A DNA stretch of 64,000 nt from Fulvivirga maritima. Lineage in GTDB: Bacteria; Bacteroidota; Bacteroidia; Cytophagales; Cyclobacteriaceae. A program made the translations under genes and the position numbers. Shown here one piece after another: positions 1 to 8,604 of the stretch; position 1 is the stretch's first letter, and each line of letters begins with the position of its first letter. Under the pieces are notes generated by a model. That model saw nothing but the letters and a program-made list of their open reading frames with translations. It had not been told where the DNA came from and did not search any database. Location: positions 4,521,001-4,585,000 of the forward strand of contig NZ_CP089980.1 of the NCBI RefSeq assembly GCF_021389955.1, written 5' to 3'.

Positions 1-1
1 A

Positions 2-205
2 GAAAATGAAGAAACGCATAAGAAGGATAAGGTATTTTCGACTTATGCTAAAGCATTTAATTTTTCAGGTATCCCTCAAAAGTTAATAATAGATCAAAAT
101 GGTAATTTAAGATGGCGCTCTACAGGGTATTCAGGCAGTCCCAGCGAGTTAGCAGATGAAATTTCTATTGTTGTTGAATACTTGAAAGAGGAAAAAACAA
201 ATTAG
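2..205 (+). CDS. Thioredoxin-like (TlpA/redoxin) protein, C-terminal end, partial
   Basis: Only the last 67 codons are present; the gene begins before the window. The reading frame is open from base 2 and ends at TAG 203-205. The residues GIPQKLIIDQNGNLRW match the region after the active site of TlpA-like thioredoxins, where Ile-Pro is the cis-proline turn and the next strand reads 'IIDxNG'. The tail ends in an amphipathic helix (ELADEISIVVEYLKEE), also typical of this fold. The CXXC segment would lie upstream and cannot be seen. The following hydrolase starts 1 base after the stop, so the two are probably cotranscribed. The family call is fairly secure; whether it is a reductase or a peroxiredoxin-like protein cannot be told. 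Confidence 0.6.
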   Translation, partial: ENEETHKKDKVFSTYAKAFNFSGIPQKLIIDQNGNLRWRSTGYSGSPSELADEISIVVEYLKEEKTN

Positions 206-206
206 T

Positions 207-1601
207 ATGTTCATGCGCTGTATAGCATTATATATCCTTTATATACTGGTAATTACGCCATGTTTTTCGCAGAATGTATGGCAGAGTCAATATAAATCTT
301 CAAGAAAAATATTGCAGGGAAGCGTAGAAGAGGGGCAGAATAAACTTTTTCTTACGCTTCCTGAAGAAGGTATTGATTCTTTGGATATGAAAGTTGTTAA
401 AATGGGCACTCTCCGATGGCAAGCTCAAAATGAAACCTATGGTTATGATATAGTGATAGAACAGCATGAAAACGGTTCTTTGCAGACGCATTGGTCACAT
501 TATCGCGAGGAGTATGATTTATACATGAAGGCGGTGGATAAGGTCTTACCAATTACATTTGCTCAGCATCCGAAACCTCCGTTTTCTTATTATTCGGATA
601 GTATTACGTTTACTAGCGAGGTTACGGGACTGCAATATGGAGCTACTCTAAATATTCCGAAAAACATGCAGGAGTATCCATTAGCTATATTGATTACTGG
701 CACTGGCAGACAGGATCGAAATTATGTTTATTCTGGCCATCAATTCTTTACAGTGCTGGCAGATGCATTAGCGCAGGAAGGGATAGCTTCTATCAGGGTA
801 GATGACCGTGGCGTAGGCCAAACTACGGGTGATTTTTCTCAGGCTACTTCAGGTGATTTTTCTGATGATGTAAAGGCGGTTATTCATTATCTAAAAGAAA
901 GAGATGACATAGACCATTCTTATTTAGGATTAATAGGGCATAGTGAAGGGGGTACAATAGCCTCTATGGTGACTGCTCAGGAAAGAGATGTAAAATTCAT
1001 GGTAAGCTTATCTGGAGTAGGAGTTAGCGGCTTTGAAATATTGATGCTCCAGAATAGAGCAATTTTAGAGTCACATCAAATGCCAGATTCATTAGTTACT
1101 AAGTATATGTCCTTGTATAATGATCTATTTGAGGTGGTCTATCAATCAGAATCTGAAGAAGATATAGAGTCAGGTTTAAGAACTTCTCTGGAAGCCTGGA
1201 CAAGTAAAGAAGACGAAGCCACACTAAAAGCCATGCAACTGAATGAAGGCAGGGCAGAATCTTTTCTTTACCGCTATGGCAATATGGCAAAAAGGCCGTG
1301 GTATAGGTTTATGATTAAGTATGAACCGCATGATTACCTTCCTCTTATTAAGGTGCCTGTTTTGGCCGTGAATGGAAGTAAAGACATTATGGTGCCGGCC
1401 AGAGAAAACCTGAAAAACTTCTCAGAAGAAGTAAATAAGAAGTTAATTACTACAAAAGAGTATGCAGGCTTAAATCACATGTATCAGCACTGCGAGGAAT
1501 GTACTGCAGCAGAAATAAAGGAATTAGATGAGGTCTTTGCGCCTCAGGTATTGGATGATGTTTCTAAATGGATCATTGATCAGTATCAAAAAAGGCAATA
1601 G
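207..1601 (+). CDS. Secreted alpha/beta hydrolase
   Basis: A 464-residue serine hydrolase. A hydrophobic N-terminal segment ending near CFSQN (residues 4-22) looks like a signal peptide, so it is probably periplasmic. Residues 20-140 form a family-specific N-terminal region and the alpha/beta fold follows. The nucleophile elbow is GHSEGG with Ser246. The probable acid is Asp393 in NGSKD and the probable base His424 in GLNHM, giving a complete triad in the usual order. VDDRGVG near residue 198 is the conserved strand and turn before the elbow. An ATG at 213 is an alternative start. The substrate is unknown; family members act as esterases or peptidases. The gene starts 1 base after the thioredoxin-like gene, which suggests one transcript. 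Confidence 0.8.
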   Translation: MFMRCIALYILYILVITPCFSQNVWQSQYKSSRKILQGSVEEGQNKLFLTLPEEGIDSLDMKVVKMGTLRWQAQNETYGYDIVIEQHENGSLQTHWSHYREEYDLYMKAVDKVLPITFAQHPKPPFSYYSDSITFTSEVTGLQYGATLNIPKNMQEYPLAILITGTGRQDRNYVYSGHQFFTVLADALAQEGIASIRVDDRGVGQTTGDFSQATSGDFSDDVKAVIHYLKERDDIDHSYLGLIGHSEGGTIASMVTAQERDVKFMVSLSGVGVSGFEILMLQNRAILESHQMPDSLVTKYMSLYNDLFEVVYQSESEEDIESGLRTSLEAWTSKEDEATLKAMQLNEGRAESFLYRYGNMAKRPWYRFMIKYEPHDYLPLIKVPVLAVNGSKDIMVPARENLKNFSEEVNKKLITTKEYAGLNHMYQHCEECTAAEIKELDEVFAPQVLDDVSKWIIDQYQKRQ

Positions 1602-1613
1602 TTTCCAAATCCC

Positions 1614-1657
1614 GAGAAGAGAGAAATGATAAAGGAACTTGTCATTTCTTCTCTTTT
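1614..1657 (+). terminator. Imperfect hairpin after the hydrolase gene
   Basis: The arms AAATGA and TCATTT, extended by an imperfect GAGAAGAG/CTTCTCTT pairing, form a stem 13 bases after the hydrolase stop. A T-rich tract follows. It probably acts as a Rho-independent terminator, though the stem has mismatches. Confidence 0.4.
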
Positions 1658-2052
1658 CACTCTCCTGTAATATCAAATTAAAAGGTATTATTTTCCCTAT
1701 TTACTTTATTTAATTAAGAATTTAATATTAAATAATAGGCTTATTAAATCTTAATGAATCTTGTTGCATATAGCTACTTATAGTATTCCGTATCACTAGT
1801 ATTAGCTATATTTCTGATTGCCCAATCAATTGAGAGTCATCATAAAAACTTTTTACAGCGCTTTTTTCATTCTTCTTCTAAGCAGTTCGATCGCGAAAAT
1901 TGGCTATGCATTTACCCTAGCATTAGCGATTGCGACTGTTGAAATATGCTTATAGCTTTGCTTTATTCTTATTTAAACTAAATAAAAATAGATTTAGATG
2001 AGAATAGATTGTTTCTATTAAAATAATGTGAACCTAAACCAGAACATATTTT
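1658..2052 (+). other. AT-rich intergenic region, presumed siderophore-operon promoter
   Basis: About 395 bases without a convincing gene. The stretch around 1990-2020 is the likely control region. TAGATTTA at 1989-1996 resembles the Bacteroidota -7 element, but no well-spaced -33 element was found. It is followed by a 17-bp inverted repeat (see the next entry). No ribosomal leader or riboswitch structure was recognised. Confidence 0.4.
2003..2019. promoter_or_regulatory. Inverted repeat AATAGA-N5-TCTATT, candidate operator
   Basis: The six-base arms are perfectly complementary around a 5-base centre, about 35 bases upstream of the decarboxylase start. Siderophore operons are usually repressed by iron through Fur or DtxR proteins, so an iron operator is possible. 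The sequence is not a clean match to the classical Fur box, and that role is inference only. Confidence 0.3.
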
Positions 2053-3579
2053 ATGTTGCAGGAAAAATATGCCCTCCAACTAATGGAGAGCGAAAAGCCG
2101 GAGCAATTATATAAATACCTATTCAATGAGCTTCCGGAGAATAAAGCTTATTATCAAAAGAGCATTAATCAAACTATTAATGCAGTAATTGATCACTTGG
2201 AAACACGCACTACTCCCTACAGCGGAGCCACCGTGGAGCAAATCAGCGAGCGTTTCAGTAGACTACCTGCAGAATACCAGGAAGGCAATTCTTTGCAGAT
2301 AGTATTGGAGGAGCTTAAAGAGCTGTATCTTAATGATGCTGTCTCTTTCCATAACAAAAAGTATGTAGCTCATCTTAATTGCCCTATACTTATTCCCACT
2401 TTAGCAGCAGAGGTCATTATCAGTGCCATCAACACCTCTATGGATACGTGGGATCAGAGTGCAGGCGGTACTTTTATTGAGCTTAAGCTCATTGAATGGA
2501 CGCTTGATAAAATTGGATATCCACAAGCGGCAGATGGTGTATTTACCAGTGGAGGTACCCAGTCTAATATGATGGGACTGTTGCTGGCTCGCGATCATTT
2601 TATTCATAACAATTATGCGGTAGATCCCAACCTGGATGGTCTGCCTGCTGAGGCAACAAAGTTTAGAATCTTCTGCTCAGAAGTAAGCCATTTTAGTTTG
2701 AAGAAGAATGCCGCATTGCTAGGCTTGGGGCAGAGATCAGTTGTGCCGGTTCCGGTGAATGACAAATACCAAATGGATCCTGATGCATTAGAGGAGGCTA
2801 TTATCAAAGAGAAAAGCTTGGGTAATATTCCTATTGCAGTGGTGGGCACTGCTGGTACCACAGATTTTAGTTCTATAGATCCTTTATCAGAAATAGCCGG
2901 GCTGGCTGAGCGCTATCAACTTTGGTTTCATGTGGATGCTGCTTATGGTGGAGGACTCATCCTTAGCGATAAGCATAAAGAGAAACTGAAGGGAATAGAG
3001 CTGTCAGATTCAGCTACTATTGATTACCATAAAACCTTTTTTCAGCCAGTTAGCTCTAGTGGTTTTTTTATGAGAGATAAGAGCTATATCAATTACATAA
3101 AATACCATGCTGACTATCTCAATAGCAAAGAACAGGAGGAAGAAGGTATTCCTAATATGGTGAAAAAATCCATACAAACTACTCGGCGGTTTGATGCCCT
3201 CAAGCTGTGGGTAAGCCTGCGAACGATGGGTACACAACGCTTGGGACAATACATTGATGATATGATTGATTTAGCACAACGAACCTCACTGATGCTCAGA
3301 AATAGAGGCAAGTTTGAGGTGCTTAACCATCCCGAAATCAGTGCTATAGTGTTTAGGTATATCCCTTTACCTAATACAAAAGTGGATGTATGTGCTCTGA
3401 ATACATATATAAGAAAAGCCATGTTTGATGAAGGCAAAGCCTTGATAGCCAGCACCAAAGTTGATGATCAGGTATATCTGAAATTCACTTTGCTTAACCC
3501 GGTCACTGAGCTTAGCGATATGCAAGAGATAGTGGAGCATATCGAAAGACACGGCCATAATTACTTTAGAAATAACTAA
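2053..3579 (+). CDS. PLP-dependent group II decarboxylase (lysine decarboxylase-like, siderophore pathway)
   Basis: A 508-residue aromatic-L-amino-acid/diaminobutyrate decarboxylase-type enzyme. HVDAAYGG (residues 293-300) carries the Asp that holds the pyridine nitrogen. DYHKTFFQP carries Lys327, the expected PLP Schiff-base lysine. TSGGTQSN (165-172) is the phosphate-binding region. As the first gene of the operon, followed by an N-hydroxylase and a fused acyltransferase-NIS synthetase, its position matches DesA/BibA, which decarboxylate lysine to cadaverine for desferrioxamine or bisucaberin. Family members also act on 2,4-diaminobutyrate, ornithine or glutamate, so the substrate is inferred from context. 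The protein has no signal peptide and is presumably cytosolic. The length is normal. Confidence 0.88.
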   Translation: MLQEKYALQLMESEKPEQLYKYLFNELPENKAYYQKSINQTINAVIDHLETRTTPYSGATVEQISERFSRLPAEYQEGNSLQIVLEELKELYLNDAVSFHNKKYVAHLNCPILIPTLAAEVIISAINTSMDTWDQSAGGTFIELKLIEWTLDKIGYPQAADGVFTSGGTQSNMMGLLLARDHFIHNNYAVDPNLDGLPAEATKFRIFCSEVSHFSLKKNAALLGLGQRSVVPVPVNDKYQMDPDALEEAIIKEKSLGNIPIAVVGTAGTTDFSSIDPLSEIAGLAERYQLWFHVDAAYGGGLILSDKHKEKLKGIELSDSATIDYHKTFFQPVSSSGFFMRDKSYINYIKYHADYLNSKEQEEEGIPNMVKKSIQTTRRFDALKLWVSLRTMGTQRLGQYIDDMIDLAQRTSLMLRNRGKFEVLNHPEISAIVFRYIPLPNTKVDVCALNTYIRKAMFDEGKALIASTKVDDQVYLKFTLLNPVTELSDMQEIVEHIERHGHNYFRNN

Positions 3580-3602
3580 CCAAAACATTTAATAATATTG
3601 CA

Positions 3603-4928
3603 ATGAATGACGAAAGCATTTATGATTTTGTAGGCATAGGTGTGGGCCCTTTTAACTTGGGGTTAGCCAGCCTTACTCATTCTATAGAAGAACTTAATGG
3701 CATTTTCTTTGACCAGGCTGATCAGTTTAACTGGCACCCGGGCATGATGATGCAAGACACCACTTTGCAAATTCCTTTCATGGCTGATCTGGTAACACTG
3801 GCTGATCCTACCAGTCCGTTCAGTTTTCTGAATTTCCTTAAAAATGAAGGACGCATTTATTCATTTTATATTCGGGAAAATTTCCTGGTTTTACGCCATG
3901 AATATAACCGATATTGTCAATGGGTAATCAGTCAATTAAGTAATGTTCACTTTTCAAATCAGGTGGTTGGAGTGAGTTATGATAATGACAACCAATGGTA
4001 TGTGGTGAGCGTGAGACATACAAAAACAGGAGAACATAGAGAGGTAAAAGCTCGAAAACTGGTTTTAGGAACGGGTACTTCTCCTTATATACCGGCTTGT
4101 TGTGAAAACATAATGGATAAAGCTACTCATTCAGCTCATTATCTGGATAATAAAAAGGATTTACAACAGAAGAAATCAATTACGGTGCTGGGCAGTGGCC
4201 AGAGTGCGGCAGAAATATATTATGACTTACTTCAGGATATTGATCACTACGGTTATGAGTTGAATTGGATAACCCGTTCGCCTAGATTTTTCCCTTTGGA
4301 GTATAGCAAGCTCACGTTAGAAATGACTTCTCCTGAGTATGTAGACTATTTCTTTAATCTGCCTCCGGCCAAGAGAGATGATCTCATCAGCAATCAAAAG
4401 CATTTGTATAAAGGCATTAACACTAACCTTATTGGTGATATTTTTGATTTGCTATATAATAAAAGGCTACTGGCTGATATAAAAGTAGGCCTGCGAACCA
4501 ATACCGAACTTAAGCAGGCGGAATATGATGCTTCTTTAGGTCACTTCAATTTGGAATTGTATCAGCAAGAGCAGGAAAGGGCTTTTGTACATCAAACTGA
4601 GGGACTAGTGCTGGCCACCGGATACGGATATAAACAGCCTAAGTTTATCAATGGCCTAACAGAGGAGATAAAATGGGATAAGAAAGGTCGTTATGATGTC
4701 AATCGTAATTATACTATTGATAAGCGTGGCGCTGATATTTTTGTTCAAAATGCAGAGCTCCACACACACGGTTTTGTCACTCCGGATTTAGGTATGGCTT
4801 GCTATCGTAACTCTTACATTATCAAAGAGATTACAGGCAAAGAATATTATCCTGTAGAGCGTAGAATTGCCTTTCAACAATTTGAGGTATCTGAAGAAGA
4901 AGCGGTTTCTAATTTTGAACTAGCCTGA
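3603..4928 (+). CDS. Lysine/ornithine (cadaverine) N-monooxygenase
   Basis: A 441-residue flavin-dependent N-hydroxylase of the IucD/SidA/DesB type. FVGIGVGPFN (residues 9-18) is the FAD-binding GxGPxN motif. VLGSGQSAAEIY is the NADPH-binding motif, and VLATGYGY near the C-terminus is the conserved ATGY signature. The reaction is oxygen- and NADPH-dependent hydroxylation of a primary amine to a hydroxylamine, the precursor of a hydroxamate iron ligand. The start lies 23 bases after the decarboxylase stop, and the MFS gene follows after 4 bases, so it lies within an operon. Cadaverine is the expected substrate if the upstream enzyme is a lysine decarboxylase; lysine or ornithine remain possible. 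Confidence 0.9.
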   Translation: MNDESIYDFVGIGVGPFNLGLASLTHSIEELNGIFFDQADQFNWHPGMMMQDTTLQIPFMADLVTLADPTSPFSFLNFLKNEGRIYSFYIRENFLVLRHEYNRYCQWVISQLSNVHFSNQVVGVSYDNDNQWYVVSVRHTKTGEHREVKARKLVLGTGTSPYIPACCENIMDKATHSAHYLDNKKDLQQKKSITVLGSGQSAAEIYYDLLQDIDHYGYELNWITRSPRFFPLEYSKLTLEMTSPEYVDYFFNLPPAKRDDLISNQKHLYKGINTNLIGDIFDLLYNKRLLADIKVGLRTNTELKQAEYDASLGHFNLELYQQEQERAFVHQTEGLVLATGYGYKQPKFINGLTEEIKWDKKGRYDVNRNYTIDKRGADIFVQNAELHTHGFVTPDLGMACYRNSYIIKEITGKEYYPVERRIAFQQFEVSEEEAVSNFELA

Positions 4929-4932
4929 TTAT

Positions 4933-6117
4933 ATGACGTTACGCTCTTTTCTGATAGGCATGACTTTGATCTCCGTAGTCAGTGATTCTATGCTGCACCC
5001 ATTTTTCCCTCAGTTTTTTGAGGGAACTTTTGGTGTAGATGATCCCAAGCATGTAGGTTATTATATAGCCGCCATGTGCTTAACGGTGATGTTTGCCTTT
5101 CCTTTTTGGGCTTATGTAGCTCGGCGCATTGCAGAACTGAAACTACTTGCATGGACACAGCTGGCAGCGGGACTTTTATGCTTATACTGTTTTTGGACTA
5201 CCTCGCTGTTTAGTTTTTGGGTAGTTTCTCTTTCTATGATAGTTTTTAAAGGCAGCTACTTGCTCATCTATCCTTACGTAATGAGTTTGGAGCAGAAAGA
5301 GAACCATACCAGTACTGTGGGTCTGCTTTCGGTAATAGTGCACTTCGGAGCGATAGTCGGTGCTATTTTAGGAGGCCTGGTAGTAGATTCTTTTAATCCC
5401 AGATACATATTTCTGGTAATGGCTGCTGGAGATTTTATTCAGATCTTCGTGAGCATTTATCTGGTAAGAAGCGCTAAGTATGACACCAGCTACAAGGCTC
5501 CTGAGAAGGAAGCAGACACCGGTAGCCTGGTTCCTAAAGGTTTTATATTGAAACTAGGGATTATCACCCTGCTGCTATATGGCTTTGCTTATATGATAAG
5601 GCCATTTTTCTCACTGTACTGGGAGCAGATTTCGCAGTATGATAGCAAAATTATTTCAGGGACAATATATGCAATACCAGGCTTTGTGGCGCTATTAGCA
5701 CTATGGCTGGAGAAAAAGAAAAAGGTCGGCAATAGTGCGTTGAATGCTATACTGCCTTCATTACTGTTGGGTATAGCCGGACTCATGTTGCAAGGGGCAG
5801 GCGTGGCATTGGTGGTAATAGCTGGCCGGTTAATTTACGGGTGGGCTATATACCAGGCACTGGTAAAGTTCGATGTATTGCTCTTTGAACTGAGCACCCC
5901 AAAATCTTATGCTACAGATTATAGTAAAATTCATTTTTTTCAGAACCTGGGAGTGCTCATCGCATCATTTAGCGTAGGTGTTCTGGTAGATAATTTTGGC
6001 CTTTACATGCCTTTTTGGACTGCCACAGTCGGCTTTGCTATCACATTAATTCTCTACTTGCTGGCTTTTAAATCAGAGGTGTTTACCACCAAAAAGCATT
6101 CAATAAGCAGTGAGTAA
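4933..6117 (+). CDS. MFS transporter, probable siderophore exporter
   Basis: A 394-residue protein with about 12 hydrophobic segments and no signal peptide, typical of the major facilitator superfamily. WAYVARRIAELKLLA after the second segment resembles the loop 2-3 signature. Its position inside the biosynthetic operon, 4 bases after the hydroxylase and 30 before the synthetase, points to transport of the siderophore, most likely export across the inner membrane. Import of an intact ferri-siderophore cannot be excluded. No TonB-dependent receptor for the siderophore lies in the window, so uptake must be encoded elsewhere. Confidence 0.8.
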   Translation: MTLRSFLIGMTLISVVSDSMLHPFFPQFFEGTFGVDDPKHVGYYIAAMCLTVMFAFPFWAYVARRIAELKLLAWTQLAAGLLCLYCFWTTSLFSFWVVSLSMIVFKGSYLLIYPYVMSLEQKENHTSTVGLLSVIVHFGAIVGAILGGLVVDSFNPRYIFLVMAAGDFIQIFVSIYLVRSAKYDTSYKAPEKEADTGSLVPKGFILKLGIITLLLYGFAYMIRPFFSLYWEQISQYDSKIISGTIYAIPGFVALLALWLEKKKKVGNSALNAILPSLLLGIAGLMLQGAGVALVVIAGRLIYGWAIYQALVKFDVLLFELSTPKSYATDYSKIHFFQNLGVLIASFSVGVLVDNFGLYMPFWTATVGFAITLILYLLAFKSEVFTTKKHSISSE

Positions 6118-6147
6118 AACCTAAACCATATTTAAGAAATATATCTT

Positions 6148-8604
6148 ATGAATACTCAGACTAATATTAATAAAGAACCTGTTTTTACTAAACACATAGA
6201 AGGGTATGGCACATTTACGCTTCACCCTTTTGATCTGGAGGCTGACAGCCCATTTATACATGACTGTGTAAACAGAGAATACGCCCGATATTGGGACATG
6301 ATAGGCACATCTTTGGAAGAAGTGAAACAAACCTATTCTGAAATTATTAATGGACATACGCAAGCTTACATAGGCTCTTTTGATGGAGAAAAGGCTTTTT
6401 TGCTAGAAAAATACGACCCGTCTCAAGACATGATTGCAGATTACTATGAAGTAAAGCCCGGTGACTGTGGCATGCATATACTGGTGGGGCCAGCTCAGCA
6501 ACCCAAGTCTAATTTCACTTGGTATGTGTTTACGACTATTATGGATTTTATTTTTAATGATAATAGCGTTACCAGAATAGTGGTGGAGCCTGATATAAGA
6601 AATGAAAAGATTCATAAGCTTAACAGTCGTGCTGGTTTCAAATATGATAAGAAATTGAACCTGCCCCACAAAACTGCACATTTAGCTTTTTGCAGTAAAG
6701 ATGATTATCAGGGTGCAGTTGCAGGTGAGTTTAATAAAAACAGTTCAAAAGCTGACGATCAAAATATTCCTTTTAATGGAGGGAGTGCGGTAAGTCATCT
6801 TTCACAAGCGAATTGGCAAAAGGCCAATGTAATGTTTATAAAAAAGGCCATTGCTGAGTTTACACATGAGCTGATTTTACAGCCACATTTGGTGCAAAAA
6901 GAGGCTTCCGAAAATCATCATTATGCTTTAAGTGCAGATAAGCCAGGAGTCGTTTATTATTTCCAAGCCAAAAAAATGGCCCTCGATCATTGGTCTATTG
7001 ACGAAAATACGATTAGTAAAAAGTTAAATAACGAGCCAGCGGATTTAGATGGTCTTTCCTTTATTCTCGATTTCAAAGAGCAGCTAGGCATTCCGAAAGA
7101 AATGCTGCCAACCTACTTGGAGGAAATCTCCAGCACACTGTATGGCAGTGCGTATATGCTTGAAAAAAAAAGCATTTCAGCAGCCGATCTCATCAATAGC
7201 GGGTATCAGGAAATAGAACATGCCATGACTGCCGGCCATCCTTGCTTTGTGGCTAATAATGGACGTATTGGCTTTGATACTAAAGATTACAAGGTTTTTG
7301 CTCCGGAAGCCAATACTCCGTTCAATATTATTTGGTTAGCAGGCCATGTAGATAGAACACATTACGCGCATGTAGAAGAACTTCCTTATCAAACTTTGTT
7401 AGAGCAGGAGCTGGGAGAAGAGCAAGTGAATGTTTTTAACGCTCATTTGTCTAACAAAGGTCTCAATCCGGCGGACTATTTCTTTATTCCGGTACATCCG
7501 TGGCAGTGGTTTAACAAGCTAGCCAGCATTTTTTCTCCTGATATAGCTAATGAAAAACTAGTTTACTTAGGAGAAAGTAAAGATTTGTATTCCGCACAGC
7601 AGTCTATCAGAACATTATATAATATTTCAAATACTCATAAATTTTATGTAAAAACCTCATTGTCAATACTCAATATGGGCTTTATGCGTGGGCTATCGCC
7701 CTACTACATGGGCGGCACTCCGGCCATAACAGAGTGGGTTCAGGAAGTCTTCGGGAATGATGAATACCTGAAAAGCCAGGGGTTTGAAATGTTGGGAGAA
7801 GTGGCTACTATGGGCTATCGTAATTTGTATTTTGAAGAGCTGGGAAAGACCAATGCCTACAATAAGATGTTGGCCGCACTTTGGCGCGAAAGTCCCATGA
7901 ATAAACTTGAAGAGGGGCAAAGTCTCATGACTATGGCAGCCTTACTGCATGTTGATAATGAAGGTGCCGCAGTAGTGTCAGAATTAATTAAGGCGTCGGG
8001 TTTATCGGTAGAGCAATGGTTAAAGAGTTATCTAAAATGCTATTTGAAACCATTATTACATTGCTTTTATAAATATGATACCGTGTTTATGCCGCATGGA
8101 GAAAACATTATTCTGATAATGGAAAATCATGTGCCGGTAAAAGCCATTATGAAAGACATAACTGAAGAAATGCAAGTGCTGAGCGATGAGATTGAACTAC
8201 CTGAAGAGGTAAAAAGAATCTATGCTGATGTGCCTCATTCGGTACGGCTACTTTCCATTTTTACGGATGTGTTTGATTGCTTTTTTAGATTTTTAAGTGC
8301 TATTATGGAAGAGCATGGCGTGTGTAATGAAGAGGCTTTTTGGAATGCTGTAGCTGATTGTATTCATGAGTATCAAAGTGAATGGCCTGAGTTCAATCAG
8401 AAGTTTACAGAACATGATCTTTTTGCTGAAGACTTTGCTCGTTCTTGTCTTAACCGACTGCAGCTCAAAAATAATAAGCAAATGGTGGATTTGTCAGATC
8501 CTGCTGCAGCATTACAGTTTCACGGAACACTTATCAATCCAATTGCTTCAAATAAAGAAAACCAACTAACCAACCTAAATACCTATGGAAACGAAGCAAA
8601 ATGA
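6148..8604 (+). CDS. Fused N-acyltransferase / IucA-IucC NIS siderophore synthetase (BibC-like)
   Basis: An 818-residue two-domain enzyme. Residues about 20-185 form a GNAT domain of the RhbD/AlcB type (HPFDLEAD, then VEPDIRNEKIHKL), which would acylate the hydroxylamine. Residues about 225-800 form the IucA/IucC synthetase. GHPCFVANNGRIGF near residue 363 is its nucleotide-binding signature, followed by FIPVHPWQW, and the C-terminal FhuF-like part contains MPHGENI. NIS synthetases adenylate a carboxylate and condense it with an amine without a peptide-synthetase template. In desferrioxamine pathways the two activities are separate (DesC, DesD). In bisucaberin pathways they are fused in BibC, so this architecture suggests a bisucaberin-like dihydroxamate. 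The product is inferred. The 3' end overlaps the next gene by 20 bases. Confidence 0.88.
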   Translation: MNTQTNINKEPVFTKHIEGYGTFTLHPFDLEADSPFIHDCVNREYARYWDMIGTSLEEVKQTYSEIINGHTQAYIGSFDGEKAFLLEKYDPSQDMIADYYEVKPGDCGMHILVGPAQQPKSNFTWYVFTTIMDFIFNDNSVTRIVVEPDIRNEKIHKLNSRAGFKYDKKLNLPHKTAHLAFCSKDDYQGAVAGEFNKNSSKADDQNIPFNGGSAVSHLSQANWQKANVMFIKKAIAEFTHELILQPHLVQKEASENHHYALSADKPGVVYYFQAKKMALDHWSIDENTISKKLNNEPADLDGLSFILDFKEQLGIPKEMLPTYLEEISSTLYGSAYMLEKKSISAADLINSGYQEIEHAMTAGHPCFVANNGRIGFDTKDYKVFAPEANTPFNIIWLAGHVDRTHYAHVEELPYQTLLEQELGEEQVNVFNAHLSNKGLNPADYFFIPVHPWQWFNKLASIFSPDIANEKLVYLGESKDLYSAQQSIRTLYNISNTHKFYVKTSLSILNMGFMRGLSPYYMGGTPAITEWVQEVFGNDEYLKSQGFEMLGEVATMGYRNLYFEELGKTNAYNKMLAALWRESPMNKLEEGQSLMTMAALLHVDNEGAAVVSELIKASGLSVEQWLKSYLKCYLKPLLHCFYKYDTVFMPHGENIILIMENHVPVKAIMKDITEEMQVLSDEIELPEEVKRIYADVPHSVRLLSIFTDVFDCFFRFLSAIMEEHGVCNEEAFWNAVADCIHEYQSEWPEFNQKFTEHDLFAEDFARSCLNRLQLKNNKQMVDLSDPAAALQFHGTLINPIASNKENQLTNLNTYGNEAK

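Noticed and set aside
2032-6128. The string ACCTAAACCA occurs before both the decarboxylase gene and the synthetase gene
   Set aside because: It is ten bases, is not palindromic, and the second copy is inside an operon. It is probably chance or a leader similarity without clear meaning.
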